30,753 nt of DNA, taken from NCBI GenBank assembly GCA_017518705.1, contig JAFWUC010000050.1, positions 1-30,753 on the forward strand. The letters are read 5' to 3'. Below are positions 15,925 through 25,429 of this stretch, piece by piece (the first letter of the stretch is position 1; each line of letters opens with the position of its first letter). Source of the DNA: Clostridia bacterium. Its GTDB lineage: Bacteria > Bacillota_A > Clostridia > Christensenellales > Aristaeellaceae. The position numbers and the translations under genes are program-made. Below the pieces are notes generated by a model that ran no database searches, was not told the DNA's origin, and saw nothing but the letters and a program-made list of their open reading frames with translations.

Positions 15925-17144
15925 AGTTTGAACGCCTCGTCATTAAGGATAGCTTCCAGCACCAGTTTGCCGTGGGCGAAAGACAGCCCGCCCTGCATGT
16001 AAGCGGTAAACGGCGGACGTATCGGCGCGTCGGCGGAAAGCTCTATCGACGCGCCCGCCACAAAGGTACCCGCCGCCATTATCACCTGATCCTGGTAACC
16101 CGGCATGTCCCAGGGTTCCGGGACCGCTTCGGAATCTACCGGAGAATTCGCCTGCACCAGCTGCATGAAGCGGATGAGTTTTTCCTTGTCGTTGAACTTT
16201 ATCGCCTGTATTATGTCGTTTCTTGTGTCTTCCGCTTTCGGATGCACGTCGTAACCCAGTTTTTCGAACGCTTTTGAGAACAGGCATAGCGTTTTCAGCG
16301 TCTGGTTGACCGTGTGCGGAGCCATGAACAGCCCCTGGTAGAACGGCCGGTAGCTGCCCGCGTAGGAGCCCACTTCGCCGCCCAGTCCGGGACAGGTGAG
16401 CCGGCAGCACACTTTTTCCACCAGTTCGCTTTTCCCCGCGATGTATCCGCCCGTTGGCGCCAGCCCGCCGCCGGGATTCTTTATGAGCGAGCCCGCCATT
16501 ATGTCAGCTTTGGGTTCGACGGTATCCGTAAACTCGCCGTAGCAGTTGTCCACCATAACGCTGGCGGAGGGACAGTTTTCGTGTACGAACCCGAACAGCT
16601 CGTTTATCTCTTCCACGCTCAGCGACGCGCGCCAGTCGTAGCCCCTTGAGCGCTGTATGAGCACCAGCTTTACCGTCCCGTCCAGCAGACGTTTGACGGC
16701 TTCTTTATCTGGCTTTCCGTTTTTGAGCTCCGCCTGGCGATAATTTACGCCCAGGTCCTTAAGGCTGCCCATCCCCACTGCGCCGCTTATGCCTATAACG
16801 TCGCCCAGCGTGTCGTACGGCTTGCCCGCGGCAGACACCAGCGTATCCCCGGGCCTGAGTATGCCGAACAGGCACGCGGACAGGGCGTGGGTGCCGCAGG
16901 TGATCTGAGGGCGCACTATGGCGCTTTCCGTGCCCAGCACCCTGGCAAAGATGTCTGACAGCGTATCCCTGCCTATGTCATCGTAGCCGTACCCGGTAGT
17001 CGGTGCGAAATGCCTCGCGGAGACGCTGTGGTCTTTGAACTCTTTAAGTATTTTTTCCGTGTTTATGCTTTCGGTCTCGTCAAATGCCTCAAATACCGGC
17101 CTTAATTCCGCCTCGGTCTGTTTAATAAAACTATGCGCGTCCAC
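15921..17144 (-). CDS. Methionine gamma-lyase family protein (YnbB-like PLP enzyme)
   Basis: A 407-residue fold-type I PLP protein of the family once labelled aluminium resistance and now methionine gamma-lyase family (Bacillus YnbB). The PLP lysine is K222 in GSLIKNPGGG, and the cofactor aspartate is D199 in VMVDNCYGEF. CGTHALSACLFG (83-94) forms the phosphate-binding loop. Length is as expected (about 410). It uses a GTG start with GGAGG 6 bases ahead, and its start lies 14 bases inside miaA. In Bacillus ynbB is also near miaA, so the neighbourhood is conserved. The true reaction is not established for this family; C-S lyase activity is a family-based guess. Confidence 0.92.
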   Translation of the reverse strand: MDAHSFIKQTEAELRPVFEAFDETESINTEKILKEFKDHSVSARHFAPTTGYGYDDIGRDTLSDIFARVLGTESAIVRPQITCGTHALSACLFGILRPGDTLVSAAGKPYDTLGDVIGISGAVGMGSLKDLGVNYRQAELKNGKPDKEAVKRLLDGTVKLVLIQRSRGYDWRASLSVEEINELFGFVHENCPSASVMVDNCYGEFTDTVEPKADIMAGSLIKNPGGGLAPTGGYIAGKSELVEKVCCRLTCPGLGGEVGSYAGSYRPFYQGLFMAPHTVNQTLKTLCLFSKAFEKLGYDVHPKAEDTRNDIIQAIKFNDKEKLIRFMQLVQANSPVDSEAVPEPWDMPGYQDQVIMAAGTFVAGASIELSADAPIRPPFTAYMQGGLSFAHGKLVLEAILNDEAFKL

Positions 17145-18072
17145 TCTTATCCTCCAGTATGGTTTGTGAGATGATATCCGCTATTTTTTCCATGTTCGTG
17201 CCGTCGGTATCGAACCACGTTACCCTTTCATCGCGCCTGAACCAGGTCTCCTGACGTTTGGCCAGATGGCGGGAATTCAGTTTGACCTTTTCCACCGCTT
17301 CAGGCAGCGTTATCTCACCGTCCAGCGCCTGTTTGATCTCCTTGTAGCCTATCGCCTGGGCGGCAGTCTCCTGCACGGGTGCTTCTGCCCGGGACAGGCG
17401 CTTGACCTCGTCCACCAGCCCGCGTTCCAGCATTTCGTCCACGCGCCGTTCCACCCTGCCGTACAGCGTTTTGCGCTCCCACCTAAGAGCGAACAGACAG
17501 GTTTTGATCGCATCCGCGCGTTCAGCGTCCCACTTTTCCATCTCTTCCCTGGGTTTCCCCGTAGCGTAAAAGATCTCCAGCGAGCGTATCACGCGGCGCG
17601 TGTCCCGGGGCGAATACTTCTCTGCCGAAGCGGGATCCGCCTTCTGCAGTTCCCGGTATAGTTCCAGATCCCCTCCCGGCCGGGCGGCGATCTGCTTGAG
17701 CCTCATGCGGGTCTCCTCGTCCACTTCGGTCGCCAGCTTCATGCCCTTTGTGAGCGCGTCCACATACAGTCCGCTGCCTCCGCACAGCAGCGGCAGCCTG
17801 CCTTCTTCGCGTATGCGCTCTATGGCTTTTTGCGCGTCCAGGCTGAATTTTGAAGCGTTATACTTTTCGCCCGGCGGCACGAAACCGATCAGATGATGCC
17901 GTACGCCCTGCATCTCGTCTTCGGTGGGCTGTGCGCTTAGCACCTCCATGCCCGAATACACCTGCATTGAGTCCGCGGAAACGATCTCGGCCCCTATCCT
18001 TTGGGCGACCATCACCGCAAGACGCGTCTTTCCCGAAGCGGTCGGCCCCACTATTCCAAACAGCGTGCTCAT
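17131..18072 (-). CDS. miaA: tRNA dimethylallyltransferase
   Basis: A 313-residue enzyme that transfers a dimethylallyl group to N6 of A37 in tRNAs reading UNN codons. The P-loop GPTASGKT is at 9-16. SADSMQVYSGM (33-43), GGSGLYVDAL and NSRHLAKRQETWFRR are the substrate and tRNA-binding signatures. The product is the substrate of MiaB, encoded upstream in the same block. Its ATG overlaps the mutL stop (ATGA) and no good ribosome binding site is visible, so translation is probably coupled to mutL. Its 3' end overlaps the next gene by 14 bases. Confidence 0.97.
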   Translation of the reverse strand: MSTLFGIVGPTASGKTRLAVMVAQRIGAEIVSADSMQVYSGMEVLSAQPTEDEMQGVRHHLIGFVPPGEKYNASKFSLDAQKAIERIREEGRLPLLCGGSGLYVDALTKGMKLATEVDEETRMRLKQIAARPGGDLELYRELQKADPASAEKYSPRDTRRVIRSLEIFYATGKPREEMEKWDAERADAIKTCLFALRWERKTLYGRVERRVDEMLERGLVDEVKRLSRAEAPVQETAAQAIGYKEIKQALDGEITLPEAVEKVKLNSRHLAKRQETWFRRDERVTWFDTDGTNMEKIADIISQTILEDKSGRA

Positions 18073-19892
18073 TGTATGCGCTTGAACAGCTGTTCCACCT
18101 GTCTTTGGGTGAACACTTTCATTATTGGTCTTCCGTGGGGGCAGGTGGGCGGCGCGGATGATTCGTTAAGCTGCTTTATCAGCGCGCCTATCTCCGCATT
18201 CGTGAGCCTTTCGCCGCCTTTGACGGCGTGCTTGCACGAAGCCTGGATTATGGCGTCCAGACGCCTGTCCTGTTCGGCGCGGCGCAGCATGTCCAGGGAA
18301 TCTATCATTTCCACAAACAGCGGCCTTAGATCGCTTTCGCCGTAAATGAAAGGCACGGCGGTGACCTTCACGCTGGTGTCACCGAACAGCTCGATCTCGT
18401 AGCCGGCTTTTTCCAGCTCGTCTTTCCCGGCTTCCAGGGTACGTATCTCCCTCGGGCTCAGGTCCATCACTATGGGCACCAGCAGCTTCTGGCTGGCAGT
18501 CCCTTCGCTGAGCGCTTTGGTGTATTTTTCGTAATTCAGGCGTTCATGAGCGGCGTGCTGGTCTATCATCACCAGCTGCCCGTTCGTTTCCAGCAGGATA
18601 TATGTGTTAAGATACACGCCCAGCAGCTTAAAGCTGCTCACAGGTTCCGGCGGGACGAACGCGGTCTGCTCAGGCGGTGCCTCCTTCACAGGTGCCGGTC
18701 TGGGCGGCATGCGCATGTCCAGCAGGGAATAGCTTTCCCTGACCTCGAACTGTTTCTTCTCGTCGGGCTTGTATATATCCAGATTTTTAAGGTAATCCAG
18801 GCCGGACCGCTCGTCTTCGGCCGCCTCTGCCTGCGGCGCGGGGGTGAACGCCACCTCGCCTGCGGGCGCTTCCTCGAGCTCCGCCTCGGCCAGAGGAGAA
18901 AGCATCCTGTACTTGCCAAGCGCCCTGGTGAACAGCGTCTGGGCGTTCAAGCGAAACGCCGCCTCGTCCTTAAAGCGCACCTCCAGTTTGCCCGGGTGCA
19001 CGTTCACATCCACGTTCCCGTAGGGCAAAGTCACCATCAGCGCGCAGGAAGGATAGCGTCCGACCATGACCAGCCCGCGGGACGCTTCCTCCAGCGCCTG
19101 GGACAGCATGCGGCAGTTCACCAGCCTGCCGTTCAGGAAAAACGCCTGACGGGCGCGGGTGGGAGCGCTCTCCTCGCCTATGCCGACCATGCCCTTTATG
19201 GAAAACGTGCCCTCCGACTCGTCCACCAATCTCAGATTTTTGGCGTATTCAGCCCCGAACACCTGCAGCGCGGCATTTTTTATATTCCCGTCTCCAAACG
19301 TCGAAAACAGCGTCTTTCCCTGTGCGCTCAGCCGGAAACGTATGCCCGGATTTCCCAGCGCCAGTTTCTGCATCAGCTCTGCTATCAGCGACTGCTCGTA
19401 CGCCTGCTTTTTCAGGAACACGCGTCTGACGGGCACGTTGTAAAACAGGTCTCTCACCGATACGCTCGTGCCGTCGGGGCAGCCTTCATCCCGTATGTCT
19501 TTTATCTCCCCGCCTTCGCACACAAGGCTTATGCCGCTTTGGGCGTCACGCGTCTTGGTCACGATGGTCAGCTTGCTCACTGCGGCTATTGAAGGCAGCG
19601 CCTCGCCGCGAAAGCCCATAGTGGCCACGCTTGACAGCTCGTCCGCGCTGGTAAGCTTGCTGGTGGCATGGGACTGGAGCGCCAGTTTGACTTCCCCTGC
19701 GTTAATGCCGCAGCCGTTGTCGCTGACCCTTATCAGCTCGCTTCCGCCTTCCCTTATCTCCACGTTTATGCTGGTCGCGCCCGCGTCTATGGAGTTCTCG
19801 ACCAGTTCTTTGACCACGGAATAAGGCCGTTCCACGACCTCGCCCGCGGTGATCTTTTCTATCGTGTCCCTGTCCAGCAGCCGTATAGCCAT
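18069..19892 (-). CDS. mutL: DNA mismatch repair protein MutL
   Basis: A 607-residue MutL. The N-terminal GHKL ATPase has KELVENSIDAG with E29 and N33, VSDNGCGI (57-63) and TMGFRGEALPS (91-101). A Pro/Glu-rich linker (about 335-420) separates the C-terminal domain. This domain carries the endonuclease motif DQHAAHERLNYE (444-455), SCKHAVKGG and the zinc-site motif CPHGRP (584-589). It therefore is the nicking type of MutL used by bacteria without MutH. GGAGG at the end of mutS precedes its ATG, and the mutS stop directly abuts it (TAAATG). Confidence 0.97.
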   Translation of the reverse strand: MAIRLLDRDTIEKITAGEVVERPYSVVKELVENSIDAGATSINVEIREGGSELIRVSDNGCGINAGEVKLALQSHATSKLTSADELSSVATMGFRGEALPSIAAVSKLTIVTKTRDAQSGISLVCEGGEIKDIRDEGCPDGTSVSVRDLFYNVPVRRVFLKKQAYEQSLIAELMQKLALGNPGIRFRLSAQGKTLFSTFGDGNIKNAALQVFGAEYAKNLRLVDESEGTFSIKGMVGIGEESAPTRARQAFFLNGRLVNCRMLSQALEEASRGLVMVGRYPSCALMVTLPYGNVDVNVHPGKLEVRFKDEAAFRLNAQTLFTRALGKYRMLSPLAEAELEEAPAGEVAFTPAPQAEAAEDERSGLDYLKNLDIYKPDEKKQFEVRESYSLLDMRMPPRPAPVKEAPPEQTAFVPPEPVSSFKLLGVYLNTYILLETNGQLVMIDQHAAHERLNYEKYTKALSEGTASQKLLVPIVMDLSPREIRTLEAGKDELEKAGYEIELFGDTSVKVTAVPFIYGESDLRPLFVEMIDSLDMLRRAEQDRRLDAIIQASCKHAVKGGERLTNAEIGALIKQLNESSAPPTCPHGRPIMKVFTQRQVEQLFKRIQ

Positions 19893-22469
19893 TTACAGCC
19901 TCCGCGCTTTTTCGCTTAGGGTATACAAGGTGTTGAGCGCATCTATGGGGGACATGCTCATCACGTCCATCGCCTTTATCTCGTCCACCAGTTCGACCGG
20001 TCCCAGATTGTCCAGGGACAGCTGCATATCCGCCCCGCGTTTCCTGGAGATTATCTTTTCGCCCAGTGAGCCGTTGATCTCGTCGTCCACTTCCAGCCTC
20101 GCCATTATCTGGCGCGCCCGCGCCACGATGCCTTTGGGCAGTCCTGCCAGCTTCGCGACGGCGATACCGTAACTCTTATCCTCGCCGCCGGGCACCACCT
20201 TGCGCAGGAAAATGACGTCCTCGCCCCTCTCCGTAGCCGTGACACGGTAATTGACCACGCCCTCCAGCTTGCCTTCCAGCACGCTCAGCTCATGGTAGTG
20301 GGTGGCGAACAGCGTCCTGGCCATGCATTTTTCACCGGCCAGATATTCCACCGACGCCCAGGCGATGCTCAGACCGTCGAAAGTGGAAGTGCCTCTGCCT
20401 ACCTCGTCCAGTATGACCAGGGATCGGGAGGTCGCGTGCTTGAGTATCACGCTCATCTCCTCCATCTCCACCATGAATGTGGAGCGGCCTCCATACAGAT
20501 CGTCGTTGGCGCCGATGCGGGTGAATATCCTGTCCGTGATGGATATATCCGCGCTGTCCGCGGGCACGAAGGAACCCATCTGCGCCAAAAGCACGATCAG
20601 CGCGTTCTGGCGCATGAACGTGGATTTGCCTGCCATGTTGGGGCCTGTGATGATCATCACGCGGCCTTCGGCGTTCAGTGTAAGGTCGTTGGGCACGTAT
20701 TCCCCGCGTCCCATCGCGCATTCCACCACGGGATGGCGGCCGTTTTTGATCTCGTACCTGCCCTCATGGTTCAGCGTCGGGCGCGCGTAGCCTCCCGCCA
20801 GCGCACACTTGGCCAGCGACTGCAGGCAGTCTATGGTCTTAAGCGCGTTCGCGGTGGCTCTTATGCGTTCGAGGCGGCCTTTAAGTTCTTCCCTTACCGC
20901 CAGGAACAGCTCATATTCCAGCTTTATGGAATTGTCCTGGGCGCCCAATATGGTGTTTTCCAGTTCCTTAAGTTCCTGGGTGGTAAAGCGTTCGCAGTTG
21001 GCCAGCGTCTGTTTTCTGACATAGCGCATGGGCACCAGGTCGTAAAAGCTCTTGGTAACCTCTATATAGTACCCGAACAGCCGGTTGTAGGCGATCTTCA
21101 GGTTCTTGATGCCTGTCTCTTCCCTCTCCCGCTGCTCCAGCCGGGCGATCCAGTTCTTGCCGTCCAATGACGCCTCCCTGTACTCGTCCAGTTTGGGGTT
21201 GAAACCTTTTTTGAATATACCGCCGTCCTTGATAAGCACCGGCGCGTCTTCGCTTATGGCGTTCTGTATCAGTTCGGAAATATCCTCGATAGGATCAAGC
21301 TCGCCCGCGGCTTCTCCCAGCAGGCCGCCCGCCTGTGAAAGCAGTTTTTTGATGCCCGGCACGCTTTGGAGTGTGGAAGCCAGGCTCAGGCAGTCGCGGG
21401 GGGTGACGTTTGAGATCGCGATGCGGCTTAGCAGCCTTTCGATATCCGTAACGGCTTTGAACGCATCCCGCAGGTCCTCAAGCAGGATAGGGTTCATCGT
21501 CAGATATTCCACCGCGTCCAGCCTGTGGTTTATCTCATTTTCATCAAGCAGGGGCTGCTCGGTCCAGCTTTTGAGCAGGCGCGCTCCCATGGCGCTCATG
21601 GTTTTGTCTATGACGCCCAGCAATGAACCCTTTCGGGTACCGCCACGGGCAGTTTTTACCAGTTCCAGGTTGGTGATCGCGCTCTGGTCCAGCACCATGT
21701 ACCTGCTGAGACGGTATTCGCCTATGTCGCTTATATGTGTCAGCGCGGTCTTCTGGGTCTCGTTAAGGTAATTAAGCAGCATGCCCGCCGCGTTTATGAC
21801 TGTTTTGGACAGGTCTCCGGCCTTATCCGCCCCAAACTGCGCCCTGACCAGCTTGCCGTACGCCGCCTGCGCGCCTTCTTTGGGTTCCTCCGGAGTAAAC
21901 GCGATCTCCTGGCGCCTGCAGATCTCCCTGATCAGCTCGTTATCCTGTGCGATAAGCTCCCTGGGAGATATGCGCGCCGCCTCGTCAGCCAGCGTCGTCT
22001 CCCACTGCTTAAGCTCCCCGGCAAAAAACTCACCGGTGGATACGTCGCAATAGGCTATTGCGGCATCCTTGCCCTTTATATGCACTGCCAGCAGGTAGTT
22101 GGGCTCCCTGTCAGTCAGCATATCCGGAGAGGTAAGCGTGCCGGCGGTGATTATGCGGGTGACGTCTCTTTCCACCAGCCCCTTGGATTCGGCAGGGTCG
22201 GTCAGCTGGTCGCATATGGCCACCTTGTAGCCCTTTTCGATCAGTCTCGCCACGTAAACGTCTACCGCGTGATAAGGCACGCCGCACATCGGCGCGCGCT
22301 CGCTCAGACCGCAGTCCTTGCCCGTAAGGGTAAGCTCCAGCTCCCGGGACACTTTTACGGCGTCATCAAAGAACATCTCGTAAAAGTCCCCTACGCGGAA
22401 CATAAGTATCTCGTTTTCGTGCTTCTGCTTTATGTCGAGGTACTGCCTCATCATGGAGCTGAGCGCCAT
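19893..22469 (-). CDS. mutS: DNA mismatch repair protein MutS
   Basis: An 858-residue MutS of normal length. The mismatch-reading motif GDFYEMF has F29 and E31. The connector, core and clamp domains follow, with NCERFTTQELKE near 491. The ATPase has Walker A GPNMAGKST (609-617) and Walker B LVILDEVGRGTSTFDGL (684-700). The C-terminal end has the usual dimerisation helices (about 790-858). AAGGGTG lies before the ATG. It stands 18 bases after the YlbF-family gene and is directly followed by mutL. No break or missing key residue was seen. Confidence 0.98.
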   Translation of the reverse strand: MALSSMMRQYLDIKQKHENEILMFRVGDFYEMFFDDAVKVSRELELTLTGKDCGLSERAPMCGVPYHAVDVYVARLIEKGYKVAICDQLTDPAESKGLVERDVTRIITAGTLTSPDMLTDREPNYLLAVHIKGKDAAIAYCDVSTGEFFAGELKQWETTLADEAARISPRELIAQDNELIREICRRQEIAFTPEEPKEGAQAAYGKLVRAQFGADKAGDLSKTVINAAGMLLNYLNETQKTALTHISDIGEYRLSRYMVLDQSAITNLELVKTARGGTRKGSLLGVIDKTMSAMGARLLKSWTEQPLLDENEINHRLDAVEYLTMNPILLEDLRDAFKAVTDIERLLSRIAISNVTPRDCLSLASTLQSVPGIKKLLSQAGGLLGEAAGELDPIEDISELIQNAISEDAPVLIKDGGIFKKGFNPKLDEYREASLDGKNWIARLEQREREETGIKNLKIAYNRLFGYYIEVTKSFYDLVPMRYVRKQTLANCERFTTQELKELENTILGAQDNSIKLEYELFLAVREELKGRLERIRATANALKTIDCLQSLAKCALAGGYARPTLNHEGRYEIKNGRHPVVECAMGRGEYVPNDLTLNAEGRVMIITGPNMAGKSTFMRQNALIVLLAQMGSFVPADSADISITDRIFTRIGANDDLYGGRSTFMVEMEEMSVILKHATSRSLVILDEVGRGTSTFDGLSIAWASVEYLAGEKCMARTLFATHYHELSVLEGKLEGVVNYRVTATERGEDVIFLRKVVPGGEDKSYGIAVAKLAGLPKGIVARARQIMARLEVDDEINGSLGEKIISRKRGADMQLSLDNLGPVELVDEIKAMDVMSMSPIDALNTLYTLSEKARRL

Positions 22470-22487
22470 ATTTTCACCCTTGATCCT

Positions 22488-22898
22488 TTAATTCACCTTG
22501 GCGGAGCAGCCCTTGCAGCTGGAGCAGGAACCGGTGCATTCTCCGTCTTCATCGCTGATCTCGCCCGTAATTATGAGCTGCAGCACCTTGTTTATGTCGT
22601 TAATGAGCCCGGAAAACCTGTCCCTCGCGGCGTGCAGGTTCACCAGGTCCTCGATCTGGGCCATTTCCCTGGTGCAATTGTCTATCTCGTCCGTCAGGCG
22701 CTGCACTTCGCCCCAGTCCTTGCTGTTTTCGGACATGATCTCTTCCATCCGCTTCTTGGCTTCCAGATATCTGCCCACGGTGTCCGCGGCTTCCTTGTTG
22801 CCGAACGCCTTGTCTTCCGCCGCCTTTACGGCTTTGTACTCTTCGCTCTCAAGCAGCGCTTCCGCAAGCTCCCGCGTCTTTTTGAAGACTTCGTTCAT
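22488..22898 (-). CDS. YlbF/YmcA-family protein with a C-terminal four-cysteine motif
   Basis: A 136-residue, mostly helical protein of the YlbF/YmcA family. In Bacillus subtilis YlbF, YmcA and YaaT form the Y-complex, which carries Fe-S clusters and helps RNase Y process mRNA; ymcA there also lies between miaB and mutS, as here. Residues 1-110 are charged helices with heptad character. The tail has C121, C125, C128 and C131 (CTGSCSSCKGC), a likely metal or Fe-S site. GGAGG precedes the ATG, and the miaB stop is adjacent. Family assignment rests on helix pattern and synteny, so the exact paralogue (YlbF or YmcA) is open. Confidence 0.82.
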   Translation of the reverse strand: MNEVFKKTRELAEALLESEEYKAVKAAEDKAFGNKEAADTVGRYLEAKKRMEEIMSENSKDWGEVQRLTDEIDNCTREMAQIEDLVNLHAARDRFSGLINDINKVLQLIITGEISDEDGECTGSCSSCKGCSAKVN

Positions 22899-24281
22899 TT
22901 ATGCCTCCAGCTCGCCTTTCAGTGTGTTTTTGCCGGCATCCGTTATTTTCACGTTCACGGTTTTGCCTATAAGCTCTCTGCCACCCGGGAAGTTCACCAT
23001 AAGCCCCCGCGGCGTCTTGCCGCCCACGGTGCTTTCGCTCCTTAACGACACGCTCTCCACCAGCACTGGGAACGTCCTGCCGATCTGTTCCCTGAGCATG
23101 CGGGCGGTGATCCACAGCTGCAGCGCGATAAGCTCCTCCAGCCACCGGGTCTTCTCCTCCATAGGCACGGGATCCGGGTATTCCGCGGCTTTGGTGCCCG
23201 CCCTCGGCGAATAAATGAACGTGTACGCCGAATCGAACTGCGCCTGCTCGACCGCTCTTAACGTGCCCTCGAACTGGGCGCGGGTCTCCCCCGGGAAGCC
23301 CGCTATGATGTCCGTGGTCAGACCTATCTCGGGGCACGCTTCCCTCACGCGGCGCACCTTGTCCATGTACGCGTCGATGGTATAATGCCGGTTCATCCGC
23401 TTGAGCACCTCGTCGTCGCCCGCCTGCATGGGCAGGTGGAGCTGAGGACACAGGTGTTTCAGGCTTCCGAAGCAGGATATGAGTTCGTCGGTAATGTCCT
23501 TCGGATGGCTTGTCATGAAACGGATGCGTTCGATACCCAGCGCGTCGACCCGTTTGAGCAGTTCGGCAAAGGCGCTGCCGCCTCCCATGTAGCTGTTGAC
23601 GTTCTGACCCAGCAAGGTTATCTCCCTGACCCCCGCATCCTTAAGCTTTGCACACTCGTCAAGTATGTCTTCGGGCTGCCGTGAACGTTCCCTGCCTCTC
23701 ACGTAAGGCACTATGCAGTAGGTGCAGAAGTTGTTGCAGCCGTACATGATGTTCACAAACGCGCTGAAGCTGCAAGAGCGCTTTGCGGGCTGACCCTCCG
23801 TCACGCTGCCCTGGCTGTCCCAGACTTCGAATACCCTTTCTCCGCCCAGCAGAACGCGGCTTAAATACTCCGGGAAGTTCGAGGCATTGTGGGTACCGAA
23901 CACCAGATCGATAAACGGGTACTTGCGCTTTAAGTCTTCCGCCACGCCCTTTTCCTGCATCATGCAGCCGCATACACCTATCACGAGCCCGGGCTTGTCC
24001 TTTTTCAGCTCCTTGAGCCATATAACATTGCCCAGCGCCTTATTCTCGGCGTTTTCCCGCACGCAGCAGGTATTGTATATGATTATGTCCGCATCCTCGC
24101 GGCAGCCAGCTTCGGTAAAACCCATCAGCGACAGCCAGCCGCACATGGTCTCGCTGTCCCTGACGTTCATCTGGCAGCCCATTGTGACGATAAAGTATTT
24201 TTTGTTGAGCCTCAGCCGCGCTATCTCTTCACAGAATGCGTACTGCCGCGCCACTTCCAGGTTGTTATTTGCCTTTTCCAC
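22899..24281 (-). CDS. miaB: tRNA-2-methylthio-N6-dimethylallyladenosine synthase
   Basis: A 460-residue radical-SAM methylthiotransferase acting on i6A37 made by MiaA. The N-terminal UPF0004 domain binds the auxiliary cluster through C36 (MGCQMN), C72 (YNTCCVREN) and C106 (CGCM). The radical-SAM cluster is C182/C186/C189 in GCNNFCTYC. A C-terminal TRAM domain (about 395-458) would bind tRNA. It uses a GTG start with GGAG 9-10 bases ahead, one base after the stop of the RNase gene. Both steps of the ms2i6A pathway are encoded in this one gene block. Confidence 0.97.
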   Translation of the reverse strand: MEKANNNLEVARQYAFCEEIARLRLNKKYFIVTMGCQMNVRDSETMCGWLSLMGFTEAGCREDADIIIYNTCCVRENAENKALGNVIWLKELKKDKPGLVIGVCGCMMQEKGVAEDLKRKYPFIDLVFGTHNASNFPEYLSRVLLGGERVFEVWDSQGSVTEGQPAKRSCSFSAFVNIMYGCNNFCTYCIVPYVRGRERSRQPEDILDECAKLKDAGVREITLLGQNVNSYMGGGSAFAELLKRVDALGIERIRFMTSHPKDITDELISCFGSLKHLCPQLHLPMQAGDDEVLKRMNRHYTIDAYMDKVRRVREACPEIGLTTDIIAGFPGETRAQFEGTLRAVEQAQFDSAYTFIYSPRAGTKAAEYPDPVPMEEKTRWLEELIALQLWITARMLREQIGRTFPVLVESVSLRSESTVGGKTPRGLMVNFPGGRELIGKTVNVKITDAGKNTLKGELEA

Positions 24282-24282
24282 C

Positions 24283-25428
24283 TTATTCTTCTCCGACCGA
24301 TGCCGCGCCGAAACGGCTGGACCTGGTCATTTCGCACAGACCCAACTGGGAGAGGGGATATATGGTCACCCTTCCCGTGTCGTGCTCGAATGCCTGGCTT
24401 AAGCGCGCTTCCACGCCGTCTTTGTGCGCCTTATTCTTCATATCCACAAAATCGATCACGATTATTCCCGTAAGATTCCTCAGCCGCGCCTGTACGGCGA
24501 TCTCGTCCGCCGCTTCAAGATTGAGCCTGAACGCGGTATCCTCGGCGTCCCTGCCGGCGAAAAAACCGCTGTTCACGTCTATCACACGCATGGCTTCAGT
24601 GTCGTCGAACACCAGATATCCCCCGCATTTCAGGTTCACCCGGCGTTTATTCGCGTTTTCCAGCTGGGCGCGCACCCTGTACACGGTCAATATGTCGTCA
24701 TCTTCCACGCACGAGCCGCAGGGCAGTTTTCCTCCGTACAGGCTTGCCAGCTCATCCAGAAGCGCCTGATCGCGGGCTATTATCCGCGTTTGGGCATCGA
24801 GCGGGATCTCCCGCGCAGCCACTGCCAGCGCTTCAGACCCGTCCCAAAGCAGCGCGGGCGCCTTTATACACCGCGCCCTGGCCGCCGTTTTGCGCCACAG
24901 GGAGTCCAGATAACCGATCTCCCCCGCCAGTTCCTCTTCCGTTGCGTTTGCCGCCTGGGTCCTGAATATCAGTCCCGTGTTTTCGGGGCGCAGCCTTTCT
25001 CCCAAGGTCTTAAGCCTCTCTCTGTCGGCTTCGGCGAGTATGCGTTTGGACACACCCACATGCCCGGAATTCGGCGTCAGGACCACCCACCGTCCCGCCA
25101 GGCGGATATTCGCGCTAAGCTGCACGCCTTTATCGCCGCCAGGCACTTTTAACACCTGCACGGGCAGTTCCATGCCCTGCTTTACGGATATCTCGCCGTT
25201 CTCGGCATTCGGCAGGTCGCTTTGCCCGCTTATAAGCCCGTTTTTTCCCAGACCTATGTCCACGAACGCGCCGCCCAGCCCTTCCAGCACCCGCTGGACC
25301 CTGCCCAGGTACACGCTGCCCTGCGCAGGTCTGTCAGCATCCCTGATAAACTGAACCAGCCTGCCGTCTTCTATGAGCGCGGCGCAGGTCTTTCCGTTTT
25401 CGCCGGCAAGCAGCAGCGTCCTGTCCAC
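24283..25428 (-). CDS. RNase E/G family ribonuclease, short form
   Basis: A 381-residue protein of the Rne/Rng family, endoribonucleases that mature rRNA and cut mRNA. The S1-like domain lies at about 37-108 (GSVYLGRVQRVLEGLGGAF, VQLSANIRLAGRW). The catalytic aspartates are D284 (VIDVNSG) and D326 (VIDFVDM). The protein stops soon after LGLCEMTR, so the CPxC zinc-link and the small C-terminal domain of E. coli RNase G (489 residues) are absent. It has a GTG start with GGAG about 8 bases ahead. It follows the TIGR03960/TIGR03936 pair, an order common in Clostridia. Activity is likely, but the oligomeric state may differ from RNase E/G with a zinc link. Confidence 0.92.
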   Translation of the reverse strand: MDRTLLLAGENGKTCAALIEDGRLVQFIRDADRPAQGSVYLGRVQRVLEGLGGAFVDIGLGKNGLISGQSDLPNAENGEISVKQGMELPVQVLKVPGGDKGVQLSANIRLAGRWVVLTPNSGHVGVSKRILAEADRERLKTLGERLRPENTGLIFRTQAANATEEELAGEIGYLDSLWRKTAARARCIKAPALLWDGSEALAVAAREIPLDAQTRIIARDQALLDELASLYGGKLPCGSCVEDDDILTVYRVRAQLENANKRRVNLKCGGYLVFDDTEAMRVIDVNSGFFAGRDAEDTAFRLNLEAADEIAVQARLRNLTGIIVIDFVDMKNKAHKDGVEARLSQAFEHDTGRVTIYPLSQLGLCEMTRSSRFGAASVGEE

Positions 25429-25429
25429 T

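Noticed and set aside
21735..23045. A 436-codon open frame on the plus strand
   Set aside because: It runs opposite mutS, the YlbF-family gene and the end of miaB across their boundaries, has no recognisable motif and no ribosome binding site.
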